Below are positions 1 through 9,398 of a stretch of DNA of 64,000 nt, one piece after another. The notes below the pieces were generated by a model that was not told the DNA's origin, ran no database searches, and saw only the letters and a list, made by a program, of their open reading frames with translations. A program made the translations under genes and the position numbers. The stretch covers positions 20,266,447 to 20,330,446 of the forward strand of contig CM051385.1 of assembly GCA_028015245.1 (NCBI GenBank), given 5' to 3'. Each line of letters starts with the position of its first letter. Position 1 is the first letter of the stretch. This DNA is from Cardamine occulta. Taxonomy: Eukaryota > Streptophyta > Magnoliopsida > Brassicales > Brassicaceae.

Positions 1-273
1 TGGGTATAATAGGTTGTGTAAATCCAAAAGAAGTAGATCCTTGTAAAAAGGTTACATTGTGAATAAAAAAAAGTTAAAGCGTTAGATTTGGCGTGTTCCA
101 AGTCATATATATGTTGTGTTCATAAGTCTCTATAACTTATCACTTAGTATCCACCAAAAACAGAGGTGGAGATGATTTCGACGAAATCATAGAGAAGAAC
201 GGAAAAAGAGATCATACTCTTTCACGTGTTAGTTGAGATTTGTGGTTAGTAGTTACACTAACAAAAAAAAATG

Positions 274-480
274 AAACATCATCATCTACCAACGGTGCGT
301 TGGGCTAATGGTTTAGTGCAGGGGTTAGTCCCATGTACCCATAGTTCGATTCCCATTGAGAGGGATGATTTACACCATGTTTTCTGGTATTATCAAAGGC
401 TGGTCCTAGGCCAAGGGGAGGATTATGGGCTGAAGGCCAGGAACCTCTCTTAGTTAACAAAAAAAAAAACATCATCATCT
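274..480 (+). mobile_element. tRNA-derived SINE with target-site duplication
   Basis: A body of about 180 bp (288-466) is flanked by the 14-bp direct repeat AAACATCATCATCT (274-287 and 467-480). It ends in an A-rich tail just before the right repeat. Internal RNA polymerase III promoter boxes are visible: a box A-like TGGGCTAATGG at 301-311 and a box B-like AGTTCGATTCC at 343-353. This combination of tRNA-like head, A tail and flanking duplication is diagnostic of a SINE, a non-autonomous retroposon moved by LINE machinery. The reading frame that crosses it is incidental. The SINE family was not identified. Confidence 0.75.
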
Positions 481-539
481 GAAACATATTTATAAACAAA
501 TAATATGGATCAAAATAACAAAGTGAAAACTCTATGGCT

Positions 540-870
540 GCATCTGCATATGGATCAAAATATTTCAAGGCTGATCGATCTCCAAGGCTGGACTAATTTG
601 CAGGAACTGCAGAGAGCTTTCAATTTTTCTAGTAAAGATCTACAACATGAAATTTCTCGAACAGCTCAATCTTCCTTGCTGCACAGCGCTGATCCCAAAA
701 CAAGTTTGGAAACTTCAGTACCTATATCTAAGCGGTACAGCGATAAGGTAATTACACACTTCACTCTCTAGCATAATTGGTCTAAAAGTGCTGGATGCTA
801 GGATGTTCATACATTGCCTCTCAAGAGAAGAATCATCTCTTCTTTTTATTCATGGAAATGGAACAGCGGC
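540..870 (+). pseudogene. RRS1-like LRR fragment, frameshifted
   Basis: Plus-strand translation shows leucine-rich-repeat-like pieces in different frames: LIDLQGWTNLQEL near 570-610, WKLQYLYLSGTAIR near 708-750, and SIIGLKVLDA after it. These resemble the LxxLxLxGT pattern of TNL LRRs, and the first resembles the IDLQGCT segment of RRS1-type receptors. The frames are broken by stops and shifts. It lies on the opposite strand to the RPS4-like relics beside it, as R1 and R2 do. I infer the remnant of another RRS1-like gene. The match is short, so this is tentative. Confidence 0.4.
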
Positions 871-1410
871 TGAACTCCCTTGTAGTTGTAGCATTTTCTT
901 GACTTCCTTAAATATTATCCTAACGAATTCACTTTCGCTACTGTGAAAAAACCAAGTAGCAAAAGAATCAATGGTCAGACACTATTTGATAAACTTGTGG
1001 TATATCTAAATGAAGTTAACCAAAACACCTGATCTTTCATCAAATGCAACTGACGACTGTGGACGTTTACCAAAAGAACTCTTAAGTTTCCACTTATATA
1101 GAAACAATTTTACTAAGAGACGTTAACCACAAATCCTTACCTCATAAGTCAAACAAATCATTGTACAAGAGTAAAGAGTATTTAAAATCATGAAAATTAG
1201 GAAAATGACAAAAATTTTGAAATTTTTGGGTGAAAGTTTTTCACGTGTGATTCTTTACCATCAAAATTGAGCTTCAGCTTGGTTTTCTCTGCATGGCAAA
1301 GGTTAATGAGAGGATTGGCCGCTTTCAGTTGTGGAAATGGCTTGTAGCATTTTCAAGACCTCCTTGACGATAGTTTCAATGAAACCAATCTCCAATACAC
1401 TGCTACACTT
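838..1410 (-). pseudogene. TNL linker exon starts, two fragments
   Basis: Two minus-strand stretches read like the start of the second exon of an RPS4-type TNL, the helix between TIR and NB-ARC. One runs about 950-840, follows a TTTTTCACAG acceptor and reads ESEFVRIIFKEVKKML before a stop. The other runs about 1410-1300 and reads FIETIVKEVLKMLQAIS before a stop. RPS4 has EIVKAVKTAL at this place. No NB-ARC follows either piece. They belong to the degraded TNL whose TIR half lies at 1655-2518, or are duplicates of its linker. Confidence 0.5.
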
Positions 1411-1654
1411 GTTAAGAAAAAGGTTGAGATGAGTTCTTTTAAAGTCCACACACGAGCGTGCAAGCATACATAAAGAAGTTGCAAATATAAAATAAGACTT
1501 CTATCGAAAAATAATACAATATATTTTTGATATATACATTAACAGTTCCGAGGAACTAGTTAAGTTTGAAATATGTCAAATTTTTGTTTAGAGATTCTCA
1601 TCTCTAAAAGTATGATGTAAATCATTAGTACCTTTTCTCATCGAAAGTCAGGGC

Positions 1655-2518
1655 AAACTTATGGGATACAAACAAAATTGCCTCTTTCCATCACTTTATC
1701 TTAGGTTCATCAGACGCGTACATGTACTCTTTATCTCTGAAGTTGTCACCAAACTCTCCCTTGAGTCTTTTTACACTCTCTGGAGTCACCTTGTAGAAGA
1801 TGGGAAGTACCTTATGATAGAGAACAAAGGTATTCTCAAAGTTAATAATGTGTCAAAAGATGTATAATCTACACCTTCAGTAGAAAGTAATAACATTGGT
1901 CTAGATAGTAACTCAGTTTTATTCTCTAGATACGATATATAGTTATATCAGGTCCGTCTCTGGTCCATGGCAATATAGACATTTTCCGTGGTCCATGTCA
2001 AATTTCAAAAAATCCTTAAAAGAAAAGGGCAAAAAAAAAAAAAACAATTTGTGAAAAAATCCTGCAAATTAAATTTGCCTAGGGCCAAAAAAACTGATGA
2101 GACGAGCCTGAGTTATATATATATATATATATATATAGATATATACATGTTAATCATCACACCTTGAGAAGGCCTTGGTGTACACGTTCTTTAATCTTCA
2201 CAAGCTCATTCAAGCACCATTCTGATTCCGTGTACCTGCTCGAAAACACAACTATGGCAATTCCAGAGTCCTTGATCCTCTGAAAAGATTGATAAGGTCA
2301 TCACCTATATTCGCCTTAGTGTCTATGAAGATGTTGATCCCACTTTTCCGAAGTTCTTCTTCGAGATAGCTTATGAAATATTTGCATAGCTGATCTCCGC
2401 GGAAATTGATGAAAACTTGAATATTCGGTGGTTTTGCTCCATATTTCTCTGTTTGACCTGCAGGAATGTACTCTAGCATTTTTGGTACGTTCTCCACAAT
2501 TCTATGGATGGCACGGCC
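1655..2518 (-). pseudogene. TIR domain relic split by an insertion
   Basis: After a TTTCTTACCAG acceptor the minus strand encodes a linker-like run (IVENVPKMLEYIPAG) and then a TIR domain: QVFINFRGDQL, then a helix with SY where catalytic TIRs have SH, then INIFID. A frameshift near 2282 separates this from the matching next part, IAIVVFSSRYTESEWCLNEL, which keeps the Glu of the catalytic WCLxEL region. After roughly 300 bp of unrelated AT-rich DNA the TIR resumes at about 1812 with VLPIFYKVTPESVKRLKGEF and ends near 1655, where the splice donor looks weakened. At least one stop lies in the second half. The gene is dead but recognisably RPS4/TIR class. Confidence 0.65.
1870..2160. other. Insertion inside the TIR relic, with (AT)n
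   Basis: This stretch separates the two halves of the TIR domain. It holds A-rich runs, a TA microsatellite at about 2115-2138 and GGTCCGTCTCTGG / GGTCCATGG-like repeats, but no coding sense. Its ends have no clear terminal repeats. It is probably a transposon remnant of unknown type. Confidence 0.4.
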
Positions 2519-2644
2519 CTCACCACTGGTAAGAAAGTGAGAGAAAAAAACTGATCGTCAATATATCTCTATTGGAACAATAAATCTAAAAATATTTAAG
2601 TAGCAATTGAAAATTGTAAGGTGTTGCAAAAACAAATATACTTA

Positions 2645-3213
2645 CGTTAAAGGTGTGCTCATATAAGGTAGCAGACAAAAAAAGAGAAGCACAAGACTAG
2701 CTATTATCATTCCTGGCTGATTTCTAATTTTATTGAGATCCAACTTATCTCCCAATTCCTTCAGGCATTGTTTGATTCCAAAAATTGTATCCTTTCGTGG
2801 GCTGGAGGAAGTTGGGAAATCGCTATTTTCGGGAGGAATTTGGCTTCCCTCCGATGGAATTTTTTCCAGCAGTTTCCTAACACCTTTCACAGTTGTTTTG
2901 ACTACTTTGCTCTTATTGCTGTGATAGAGTGAGGAATTTGGCGAGCTGCTATTTTCTGTAGTCTCCACAGAGGCGATTTGGCCTCCCTTCGATGGAAATT
3001 TTTTCAGCACTTTCTTAACATCAGTCACAGTTTTTTTTATTACTTGGCTCCATCACTGTAATAAGAGTGAGGAAAATAGTTATGAGATCGTGACCATCCT
3101 TAATTCCCATGAAATGTTTGGTAAATATCTACAATATTATTCACTCATATTCTACAGGGCTGAGGGTACAACTTTAGATAAATTTCAACCATTTGAGCAA
3201 AATCAGTTACCTT
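2645..3213 (-). pseudogene. TNL linker exon with membrane segment
   Basis: The exon runs from an acceptor near 3060 down to a strong donor (GTAAGTAT) just below 2645. It encodes two linker repeats typical of RPS4-type TNLs (VKKVLKKFPSKG and VRKLLEKIPSEG), then the pre-NB motif IFGIKQCLKELGDKLDL. Instead of a P-loop it goes into a hydrophobic segment, MIIASLVLLFFCLLPYM, a likely transmembrane helix. A donor-like GTAACTG near 3213 matches the end of a TIR exon, so intron 1 would be 3213-3060. The frame is broken by about one base at the start of the exon, next to an A8 run. Splicing would join it to the TIR exon at 2518. If the intron is retained, the protein ends a few residues after the membrane segment, recalling TIR-KASH proteins such as AtTIK. 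Confidence 0.5.
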
Positions 3214-3428
3214 TGGAAGTTGGAAGACATCAACGAGTCAACGAATGAAAGATTCGTTTATTGAATAGCCTTTGCAATGACCTGTTTAAATTCATGAAAG
3301 AACTTGGATTAGTAATGGAGTTGGATGATTTTTGCAAGGCTGGCGTAAGGGCGTTATGTGAAAGTGGGCAAGTTATTGTATTTCGATATCTATGTTCCAA
3401 ACAATGAGATTGCCTCGCATGCTAACTA
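3214..3428. other. Unassigned flank left of the copia element
   Basis: This stretch between the donor-like site at 3213 and the copia target duplication shows no recognisable coding sequence on either strand. On the minus strand it would be the lost TIR exon of the relic at 2645-3213, but only a few residues before the donor are plausible. Confidence 0.3.
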
Positions 3429-3433
3429 GTCTC

Positions 3434-3821
3434 TTTGAAAGTTTGATTATTGGATCAATTATCCAATAATTATCATTTTGGACCAAATCCACATTCTAGA
3501 GTGTTTTTAGAAATATCAACACCTCCACCTCCTTAAAAAGTTCTAGAATCATCCACACACCTCTCCACCTCCTTAAAGATAAAAATCTAGATATTTACAT
3601 AGAATTATCTAGAATTAGGATTAAAATATTTGAGATATTTTGTAATGTGGAGGGTATAAATACTTCCTCCCCCTTCTCATTTGTAATCTAAGTTAAGTGA
3701 AAAAGTGATTAATAAGAAAGAGTTGAAAAATAAATCAAAGTCTTCCATTACCTACATTTCTCTTCTAAATACTTAAACACTTTCTCCATCATCATCTTAA
3801 AAGTTTTTTTTTCTCCCAACA
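3434..3821 (+). repeat. 5' LTR of the copia element
   Basis: Matches the 3' LTR at 7881-8289 over its length and ends in CTCCCAACA. Compared with the right copy, it has lost the G of the terminal TG and about 20 bp after TTTGAA, close to the left end. A TATAAATA-like box lies near 3654 (GGGTATAAATAC) and probably served as the element's promoter. Confidence 0.9.
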
Positions 3822-3824
3822 TAG

Positions 3825-3836
3825 TGGTATCAGAGC
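3825..3836 (+). other. Primer-binding site, initiator Met tRNA
   Basis: TGGTATCAGAGC lies three bases after the 5' LTR. This is the usual plant copia primer-binding site, complementary to the 3' end of initiator methionine tRNA, used to start minus-strand DNA synthesis. Confidence 0.9.
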
Positions 3837-3854
3837 TATGAGATTCTTACAAAG

Positions 3855-4740
3855 CTGGCGAGTAGTGGTATTCCCTTCCAAGTCCCGAATCTCACAAAGA
3901 GCAACTATGACAATTGGAATCTACGAATGACGGCTATCTTAGGAGCACATGACGTGTGGGAGATAGTCGAGAAAGGTTTCGTTAAACCAGAGAATGAAGA
4001 TGGTATATATCAAGCTCAAAGTGATAGTTTGAGAGACTCAAGGAAGAGAGATAAGAAGGCTCTCTGTCTAATCTATCAAGGATTAGATGAAGATACGTTT
4101 GAGAAGGTCGCAGAAGCTAAGTCGGCCAAAGAAGCATGGGAGAAGCTTCGAACATCCTACAAGGATGTTGATCAAGTTAAGAAGGTACGTATTGAAACTC
4201 CAAGAGGAGAATTTGAAGCATTGTAAATGAAGGAAGGTGAGCTCGTCTCCGATTACTTCTCAAGAGTTTTAACGGTTACAAATAACTTAAGAAGAAATGG
4301 AGAGAAGTTAGATGATGTGAGAATCATGGAGAAAGTTCTTAGATCGTTGGATCCAAAATTTGAGCATATTGTCACCGTCATCGAAGAGACAAAAGATTTG
4401 GAGGCTATGACAATGGAGCAACTTCTTGGATCATTACAAGCTTATGAAGAAAAGAAGAAAAAAAGAAGATATCGCCGAAAGAGTTCTAAAGATGCGGATT
4501 GATCATATTAAAGAAGGAAATGGCCAAGGTTATCAAAGAAGAGGTGGCGGTCAAGTACGAGGACGAGGTCGTGGATATGGAAATGGACGAGGTTGGAGGC
4601 CGCATGAAGATAAAACCAATCAAAGAGGATAAACCTCATTAAGAGGCCGTGGAAGAGGAAATCCAAAATCAAGGTACGATAAATCAAATGTTAAGTGCTA
4701 CAAATGTGGGAAGTTTGGACATTATGCTTTTGAATGTAAA
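3855..4740 (+). pseudogene. gag: copia gag (capsid and zinc knuckle), broken
   Basis: Encodes the capsid-like Gag (LLGAHDVWEIVEKGF-type start and the MEKVLRSLDPKFEHIV segment) followed by an RG-rich stretch and the zinc knuckle CYKCGKFGHYAFEC (CX2CX4HX4C) near 4697-4738, which binds RNA. The expected ATG at 3855 is CTG. An in-frame TAA lies at 4224-4226, the frame shifts in the AAG-rich run near 4480, and another TAA sits near 4630. No functional Gag can be made. Confidence 0.85.
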
Positions 4741-4806
4741 GCTCCCAACAACAAAAGAGTCGAGGAGAAGGCCAACTATGTTGAAGAAAAAATCCAAGAA
4801 GAAGAC

Positions 4807-5733
4807 ATGTTATTAATGGCTTATAAAAAAGATAAACGGGAAGATAATCATAAATGGTATATTGATAGCGGTGCAAGTAATCACATGTGCGGGAGAAAAA
4901 ACATGTTCGTGGAGCTTGATGAATCAGTGAGAGGAGACGTTGCTTTAGGAGATGAATCAAAGATGGATGTTAAAGGTAAAGGAAAAATTCTCATCCGATT
5001 AAAGAATAGAGATCATCAATTTATCTCCAACGTTTACTATATTCCAACCATGAAGACCAACATTTTGAGTCTTGGACAACTCTTAGAGAAAGGTTATGAT
5101 ATTCGATTAAAGGATAATAGCCTTTATATAAGAGACCAAGAAAACAATCTCATTACAAAGGTACCAATGTCAAAAAATAGAATGTTTGTCCTTAACATTC
5201 AAAATAACATCACACAATGTCTCAAGATGTGCTATAAGGAGGAGTCTTGGCTTTGGCATCTTAGATACGAGCATCTCAACTTTGGAGGATTGGAGTTGCT
5301 TTCGAAGAAAGAAATGGTGAGAGGACTACCTTGCATCAACCATCCAAATCAAGTTTGTGAAGGGTGTTTACTTGGAAAACAATTCAAATTGTGTTTTCCA
5401 AAGGAGTCAAGCACAAGAACTCAAAAGCTGTTGGAGCTTATACATACGGATGTGTGTGGTCCAATCAAGCCAATATCACTCGGTAAAAGCAACTACTTCT
5501 TTCTCTTTATTGATGATTTTTCAAGAAAAACATTGGTTTATTTTTTGAAAGAAAAATCAGAAGTATTTGAAAACTTCAAAAAGTTTAAAGCCCATGTTGA
5601 GAAGGAAAGTGGCCTTGTGATTAAAGCCTTGAGATCCGACCGTGGAGGAGAGTTTACATCCAAAGAATTTCAGAAGTATTGTGAAGATACCGGTATTCGA
5701 AGACAATTAACGGTGCCAAGAACCCCTCAATAA
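4807..5733 (+). pseudogene. pol: copia protease and integrase core, broken
   Basis: The open stretch starts with the aspartic protease motif YIDSGASNHMCG near 4858. It continues into the integrase zinc finger (HLRYEHLNFGG, then CEGCLLGK) and the catalytic core with HTDVCGP near 5446 and LRSDRGGEF near 5630, two of the three D,D-35-E positions. It ends at a TAA at 5731 that replaces a glutamine codon, followed within 25 bases by a frameshift. Confidence 0.85.
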
Positions 5734-5771
5734 AATGGAGTAGCGGAAAGGAAAATAGAACAATTTTAGAG

Positions 5772-6296
5772 ATGGTGAGGAGCATGCTAAAAAGTAAGAA
5801 ACTACCAAAGGAGTTATGGGCAGAAGCAGTCGCGTGTGCGGTTTATCTATTAAATCGATCTCCAACAAGAAGTATCTCGGGAAAAACTCCACAAAAAATT
5901 TGGAGCGGAAGAAAGCCCGGTGTTTCTCATTTAAGAGTCTTTGGAAGCATTGCTCATGCTCATGTACCGGACGAAAAGCGAAGAAAACTAGATGACAAAA
6001 GTGAGAAGTACATATTCATTGGTTATGATATTAACTCCAAAGGCTTCAAGCTCTACAATCCGGACACAAAGAAGACAATCATAAGTCGAAATGTCATCTT
6101 TGAAGAAGAAGGAGAATGGAATTGGAGATCAAATAATGAAGACTATAACTTCTTTCCACATCTGGAAGAAGATGGTCTCGAGCAACCAAGAGAGGAGCCT
6201 ACTACACCACCAACATCACCAACAAGTTCTCAAGGAGAAGAAAGTTCGAGCGAAAGGACTCCGCTTTTAGAAGTCTACAAGAGCTTTACGAGGTAA
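5772..6296 (+). pseudogene. pol: copia integrase C-terminus, broken
   Basis: Continues the integrase after the frameshift: the region with LPKELWAEAVACAVYLLNRSP, then GKTPQKIWSGRKPGVSHLRV, the copia-specific GKGY-like C-terminal segment and a Ser/Pro/Thr-rich spacer. It ends by frameshift near 6265, before the reverse transcriptase. Confidence 0.8.
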
Positions 6297-6348
6297 CCGA
6301 AAATCAAGAAATCTTACTTTATTTTTCCTATTTGCGGAATGTGAGCCC

Positions 6349-7914
6349 ATGGACTTCCAAGAAACTATGGAAAAGAAGACATGGAGAAATGCAATGGATG
6401 AAGAAATTAAGGCGATTGAAAAGAACAATACATGGAAATTAGCTTCACTTCTAAATGGGCACAAGGCGATTGGTGTGAAGTGGGTTTACAAAGCAAAGAA
6501 AAATTCTAAAGGAGAAGTAGAGAGATACAAGGCAAGATTGGTGGCCAAAGGTTATAGTCAAAGAGCCAGAATTGATTACGATGAGGTATTCGCTCCTGTT
6601 GCTCGCCTAGAAATGGTTAGACTAATCATTTCATTAGCTGCTCAAAATAATTGGAGGATACATCAAATGGATATCAAATCAGCCTTCTTAAATGGAGAAC
6701 TTGAAGAAGAAGTTTACATTGAGCAACCACAAGGCTATATAATCAAAGTAGAAGAAGATAAAGTCTTAAGGTTGAAGAAGACACTTTATGGCTTAAAACA
6801 AGCCCCAAGAGCTTGGAATACTCGAATTGACAAGTACTTCAAGGAGAAAGATTTTATCAAGTGTCCATATGAACATGCACTCTATATCAAAATTCAAAAT
6901 GGTGATATATTGATTGCATGTTTGTATGTAGACGACTTAATATTCAAGGATAATAATCCAAGCATATTCGAGGAGTTCAAGAAAGAGATGACAAAGGAGT
7001 TTGAGATGACGGATATTGGATTGATGTCTTACTACCTCGGAATTGAAGTGAAACAAGAAGACAATGGAATCTTCATAACTCAAGAGTGTTATGCTAAGTA
7101 GGTACTTAAGAAGTTCAAGATGGATGACTCTAATCCGGTTAGCACGCCGATGGAATGTGGAATCAAGTTGTCAAAGAATGAAGAAGGAGAAAGAGTAGAT
7201 CCAACACTATTTAAAAGTCTGGTTGGAAGCTTACGTTATTTAACGTGTACAAGGCCCGATATCCTATATGTGGTTGGAGTTGTCAGCCGTTATATGGAGC
7301 ATCCAACAACAACTCATTTCAAGGCAGCAAAGAGGATTCTTCGCTATATCAAAGGTACCCTAGATTTTGGCTTGTACTATTCTATCTCTAATGACTACAA
7401 GCTTGTTGGATATAGCGATAGCTATTGGGGTGGAGACAAAGATGACCGAAAGAGCACAAGTGGCTTCGTGTTCTACATTGGAGACACGACTTTCACATGG
7501 ATGTCAAAGAAGCAACCAATCGTTACTCTATCTACTTGTGAAGCCAAGTACGTAGCAGCCACTTCATGTGTTTGTCATGCTATTTGGTTACGAAACTTGT
7601 TAAAGGAGTTAAGCTTTCCACAAGAGGAGCCAACAGAGATCTTTGTGGATAACAAGTCAGCAATAGCATTGGCGAAGAACCCAGTCTTTCATGATCGTAA
7701 TAAGCACATTGATACACGTTATCACTATATTAGAGAGTGTGTTAACAAGAAGGAGGTGAAACTGGAGTATGTGAAGACTAATGATCAAGTAGCCGATATC
7801 TTCACCAAGCCTCTTAAACGCGAAGACTTTACCAAGATGAGGAGCTTGCTTGGAGTAGCAAAATCAAGTTTAAGAGGGGGTGTTGAAATAAACTTGATTT
7901 TGGATCAAGTTTGA
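6349..7914 (+). pseudogene. pol: copia reverse transcriptase and RNase H, one stop
   Basis: Reverse transcriptase and RNase H in one frame interrupted only by TAG at 7099-7101. Visible are KWVYKAKKNSKGEVERYKAR, the QMDIKSAFLNG aspartate motif, the catalytic YVDDL near 6927, GLKQAPRAW, and the RNase H region with STCEAKY, DNKSAIALAKNP and HIDTRYHYIRE. The frame closes at 7912-7914, inside the 3' LTR, as is usual in this lineage. It is the best-preserved part of the element. Confidence 0.9.
7872..7880 (+). other. Polypurine tract
   Basis: AAGAGGGGG sits directly before the TGTTG start of the 3' LTR. It primes plus-strand synthesis in LTR retrotransposons. Confidence 0.85.
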
Positions 7915-8289
7915 TTATTGGATCAATTATCCAATAATTATCATTTTGGACCAAATCCAAATTCTAGAGTTTTCTCTAGAAATATCAACACATTCACCTC
8001 CTTAAAAAGTTCTAGAATCATCCACACACCTCTCCACCTCCTTAAAGATAAAAATCTAGATATTTACATAAAATTATCTAGAATTAGGATTAAAATATTT
8101 GATATATTTTGTAATGTGGAGGCTATAAATACTTCATTCTCCTTCTCATTTATAACCTAAGTTAAGTAAAAAAGTGAGTAATAAGAAAGAGTCGAAAAAC
8201 AAATCAAAATCTTCCATTACCTACATTTCTCTTCTACATACTTAAACACTTTCTTCATCATCATCTTAAAAGTTTTTTTTCTCCCAACA
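7881..8289 (+). repeat. 3' LTR of the copia element
   Basis: Starts TGTTGAAATAAAC and ends CTCCCAACA, so it has the 5'-TG...CA-3' ends of an LTR. It is complete at 409 bp, 21 bp longer than the left copy, and is followed by the target duplication GTCTC. Confidence 0.9.
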
Positions 8290-8294
8290 GTCTC

Positions 8295-8822
8295 TACTGC
8301 TAGTGGAAAACGTGCAACACAAGTGTTCTTTGGCTTAACACATGTGCTAGTTTTCTTGTCCGTAAGATCCAACTTATCTTCCAATTCCTTCAGGCGTTGA
8401 TCGATTCCAAAAATTGCATCTTTCTGGCCTCCTGAGGAAATTCGAGTGTCGCTATTTCTTGAAGGATCCACAGAGGCCTTTTGACTTCCCTCCGATTGAA
8501 TTTTGTTTTCGACTTTTCTGCTCTCCTGCAATATGAGTGAGGAAAATAACTAATGAGATCAAGACCTTCCTGAATTCGCCACAAAAGGTTCGTAAATCTA
8601 TCTATAACTGAAATCACTACTGTAAAGAACTTCCGGAGAAGATAACCAAAGCTTTTGGTTCATTCTCAACCAATTGGGCAAAATCAGTTACCTTCTCTTG
8701 TTCCACATCTCCTTGGTCGCATCACTTTCCCTCAGACCCCTGAATGCATCACCGAATTGTCCCCTCAGGCCTTTCATGGTGGATGGATCCAACTTGTAGA
8801 AGCTGGAAATAGCCACCATTTA
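8295..8822 (-). pseudogene. TNL relic: TIR end, intron, linker
   Basis: The minus strand reads the end of a TIR domain (SFYKLDPSTMKGLRGQFGDA near 8810-8750) and then ATKEMWNKRR, up to a donor at about 8691 (GTAACTG). Intron 1 runs to a TATTGCAG acceptor near 8530. The next exon is an RPS4-type linker: ESRKVENKIQSEGSQ, then IFGIDQRLKELEDKLDL. Where a P-loop is expected the sequence diverges and meets the copia insertion at 8289. The front of the TIR domain is missing upstream of about 8822. RPS4 has GTSSGDKKHETFGNEQRL at the matching linker, which supports the assignment. Confidence 0.7.
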
Positions 8823-9398
8823 AACATTTTAAGTTTTGTGACAGTAAAAACTACCGAAGGCACAAACTACCCTAAAAACTACCTAAACCTCTGATAAAAA
8901 CTTAAAAAGTACCTCGTTTTCCAATTATTATACTTGGGACAAAACATTAAACACGCTGCTTATTCAAATCCCTAGAGAATTGTGAAGCTTCATGTCTTAG
9001 CTGGAACTTTGACCAGAACCCAAAAGGATTCTGTTCTCGTTTATTTTACAAAGTTCCTAGAAAACATTGCCAAGACATAATTAAGTTATTGAAAAAAAAA
9101 AATTGCCAGAAGAGATTACAAACAGAGTAGTTTCTTCACCTCAACGATGATTTGATCAAAGTGAAAAATTAGAAGAGAAAGATATTAGCAGAGACCATAA
9201 TTGGGTGTGGAGAAGAATAAGTCGTCTGCTTCCTCAGTGAGCACAGCCTCTTGCTTTAGATTGTTTTTTTTTGAAACTTCATTTGGATGTGATCCTTTGT
9301 TCTGTCAGGATTCAGGATTCTTCTCAAACTTGACTGCCTCACCATTGAAATAGTCATACTTTGTCCAAGTTGCATTGTCGATTAGGCTCATGACCTAT
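8823..9398. other. Flank downstream of gene A, duplicated block edge
   Basis: No gene seen. From about 8939 the sequence matches the region downstream of gene C (from about 35287), for example CAAATCCCTAG followed by AGCTTCA and GGAACTTTGACCAGAA. This marks the left edge of the block shared by genes A and C. It probably contains the 3' untranslated region of gene A. Confidence 0.5.

Larger units (their letters stand above)
3429..8294 (+). mobile_element. Ty1/copia LTR retrotransposon, degenerate
   Basis: A complete but dead element of the TNT1-94-like copia type. The 5-bp target duplication GTCTC flanks it at 3429-3433 and 8290-8294. It has two LTRs, a primer-binding site, a polypurine tract and gag-protease-integrase-RT-RNase H in copia order. 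The gag start codon is CTG, the coding region has at least four in-frame stops (near 4224, 4630, 5731 and 7099) and several frameshifts (near 4485, 5753 and 6265), and the left LTR lost about 20 bp. The two LTRs differ at scattered sites, so the insertion is not recent. It landed inside the TNL relic now split between 840-3213 and 8295-8822. Confidence 0.95.

Noticed and set aside
1661..1867. Plus-strand frame of 68 residues
   Set aside because: The minus strand here encodes the end of a TIR domain.
4691..4960. Antisense frame of 89 residues
   Set aside because: It lies opposite the copia zinc knuckle and protease, which explain the sequence.
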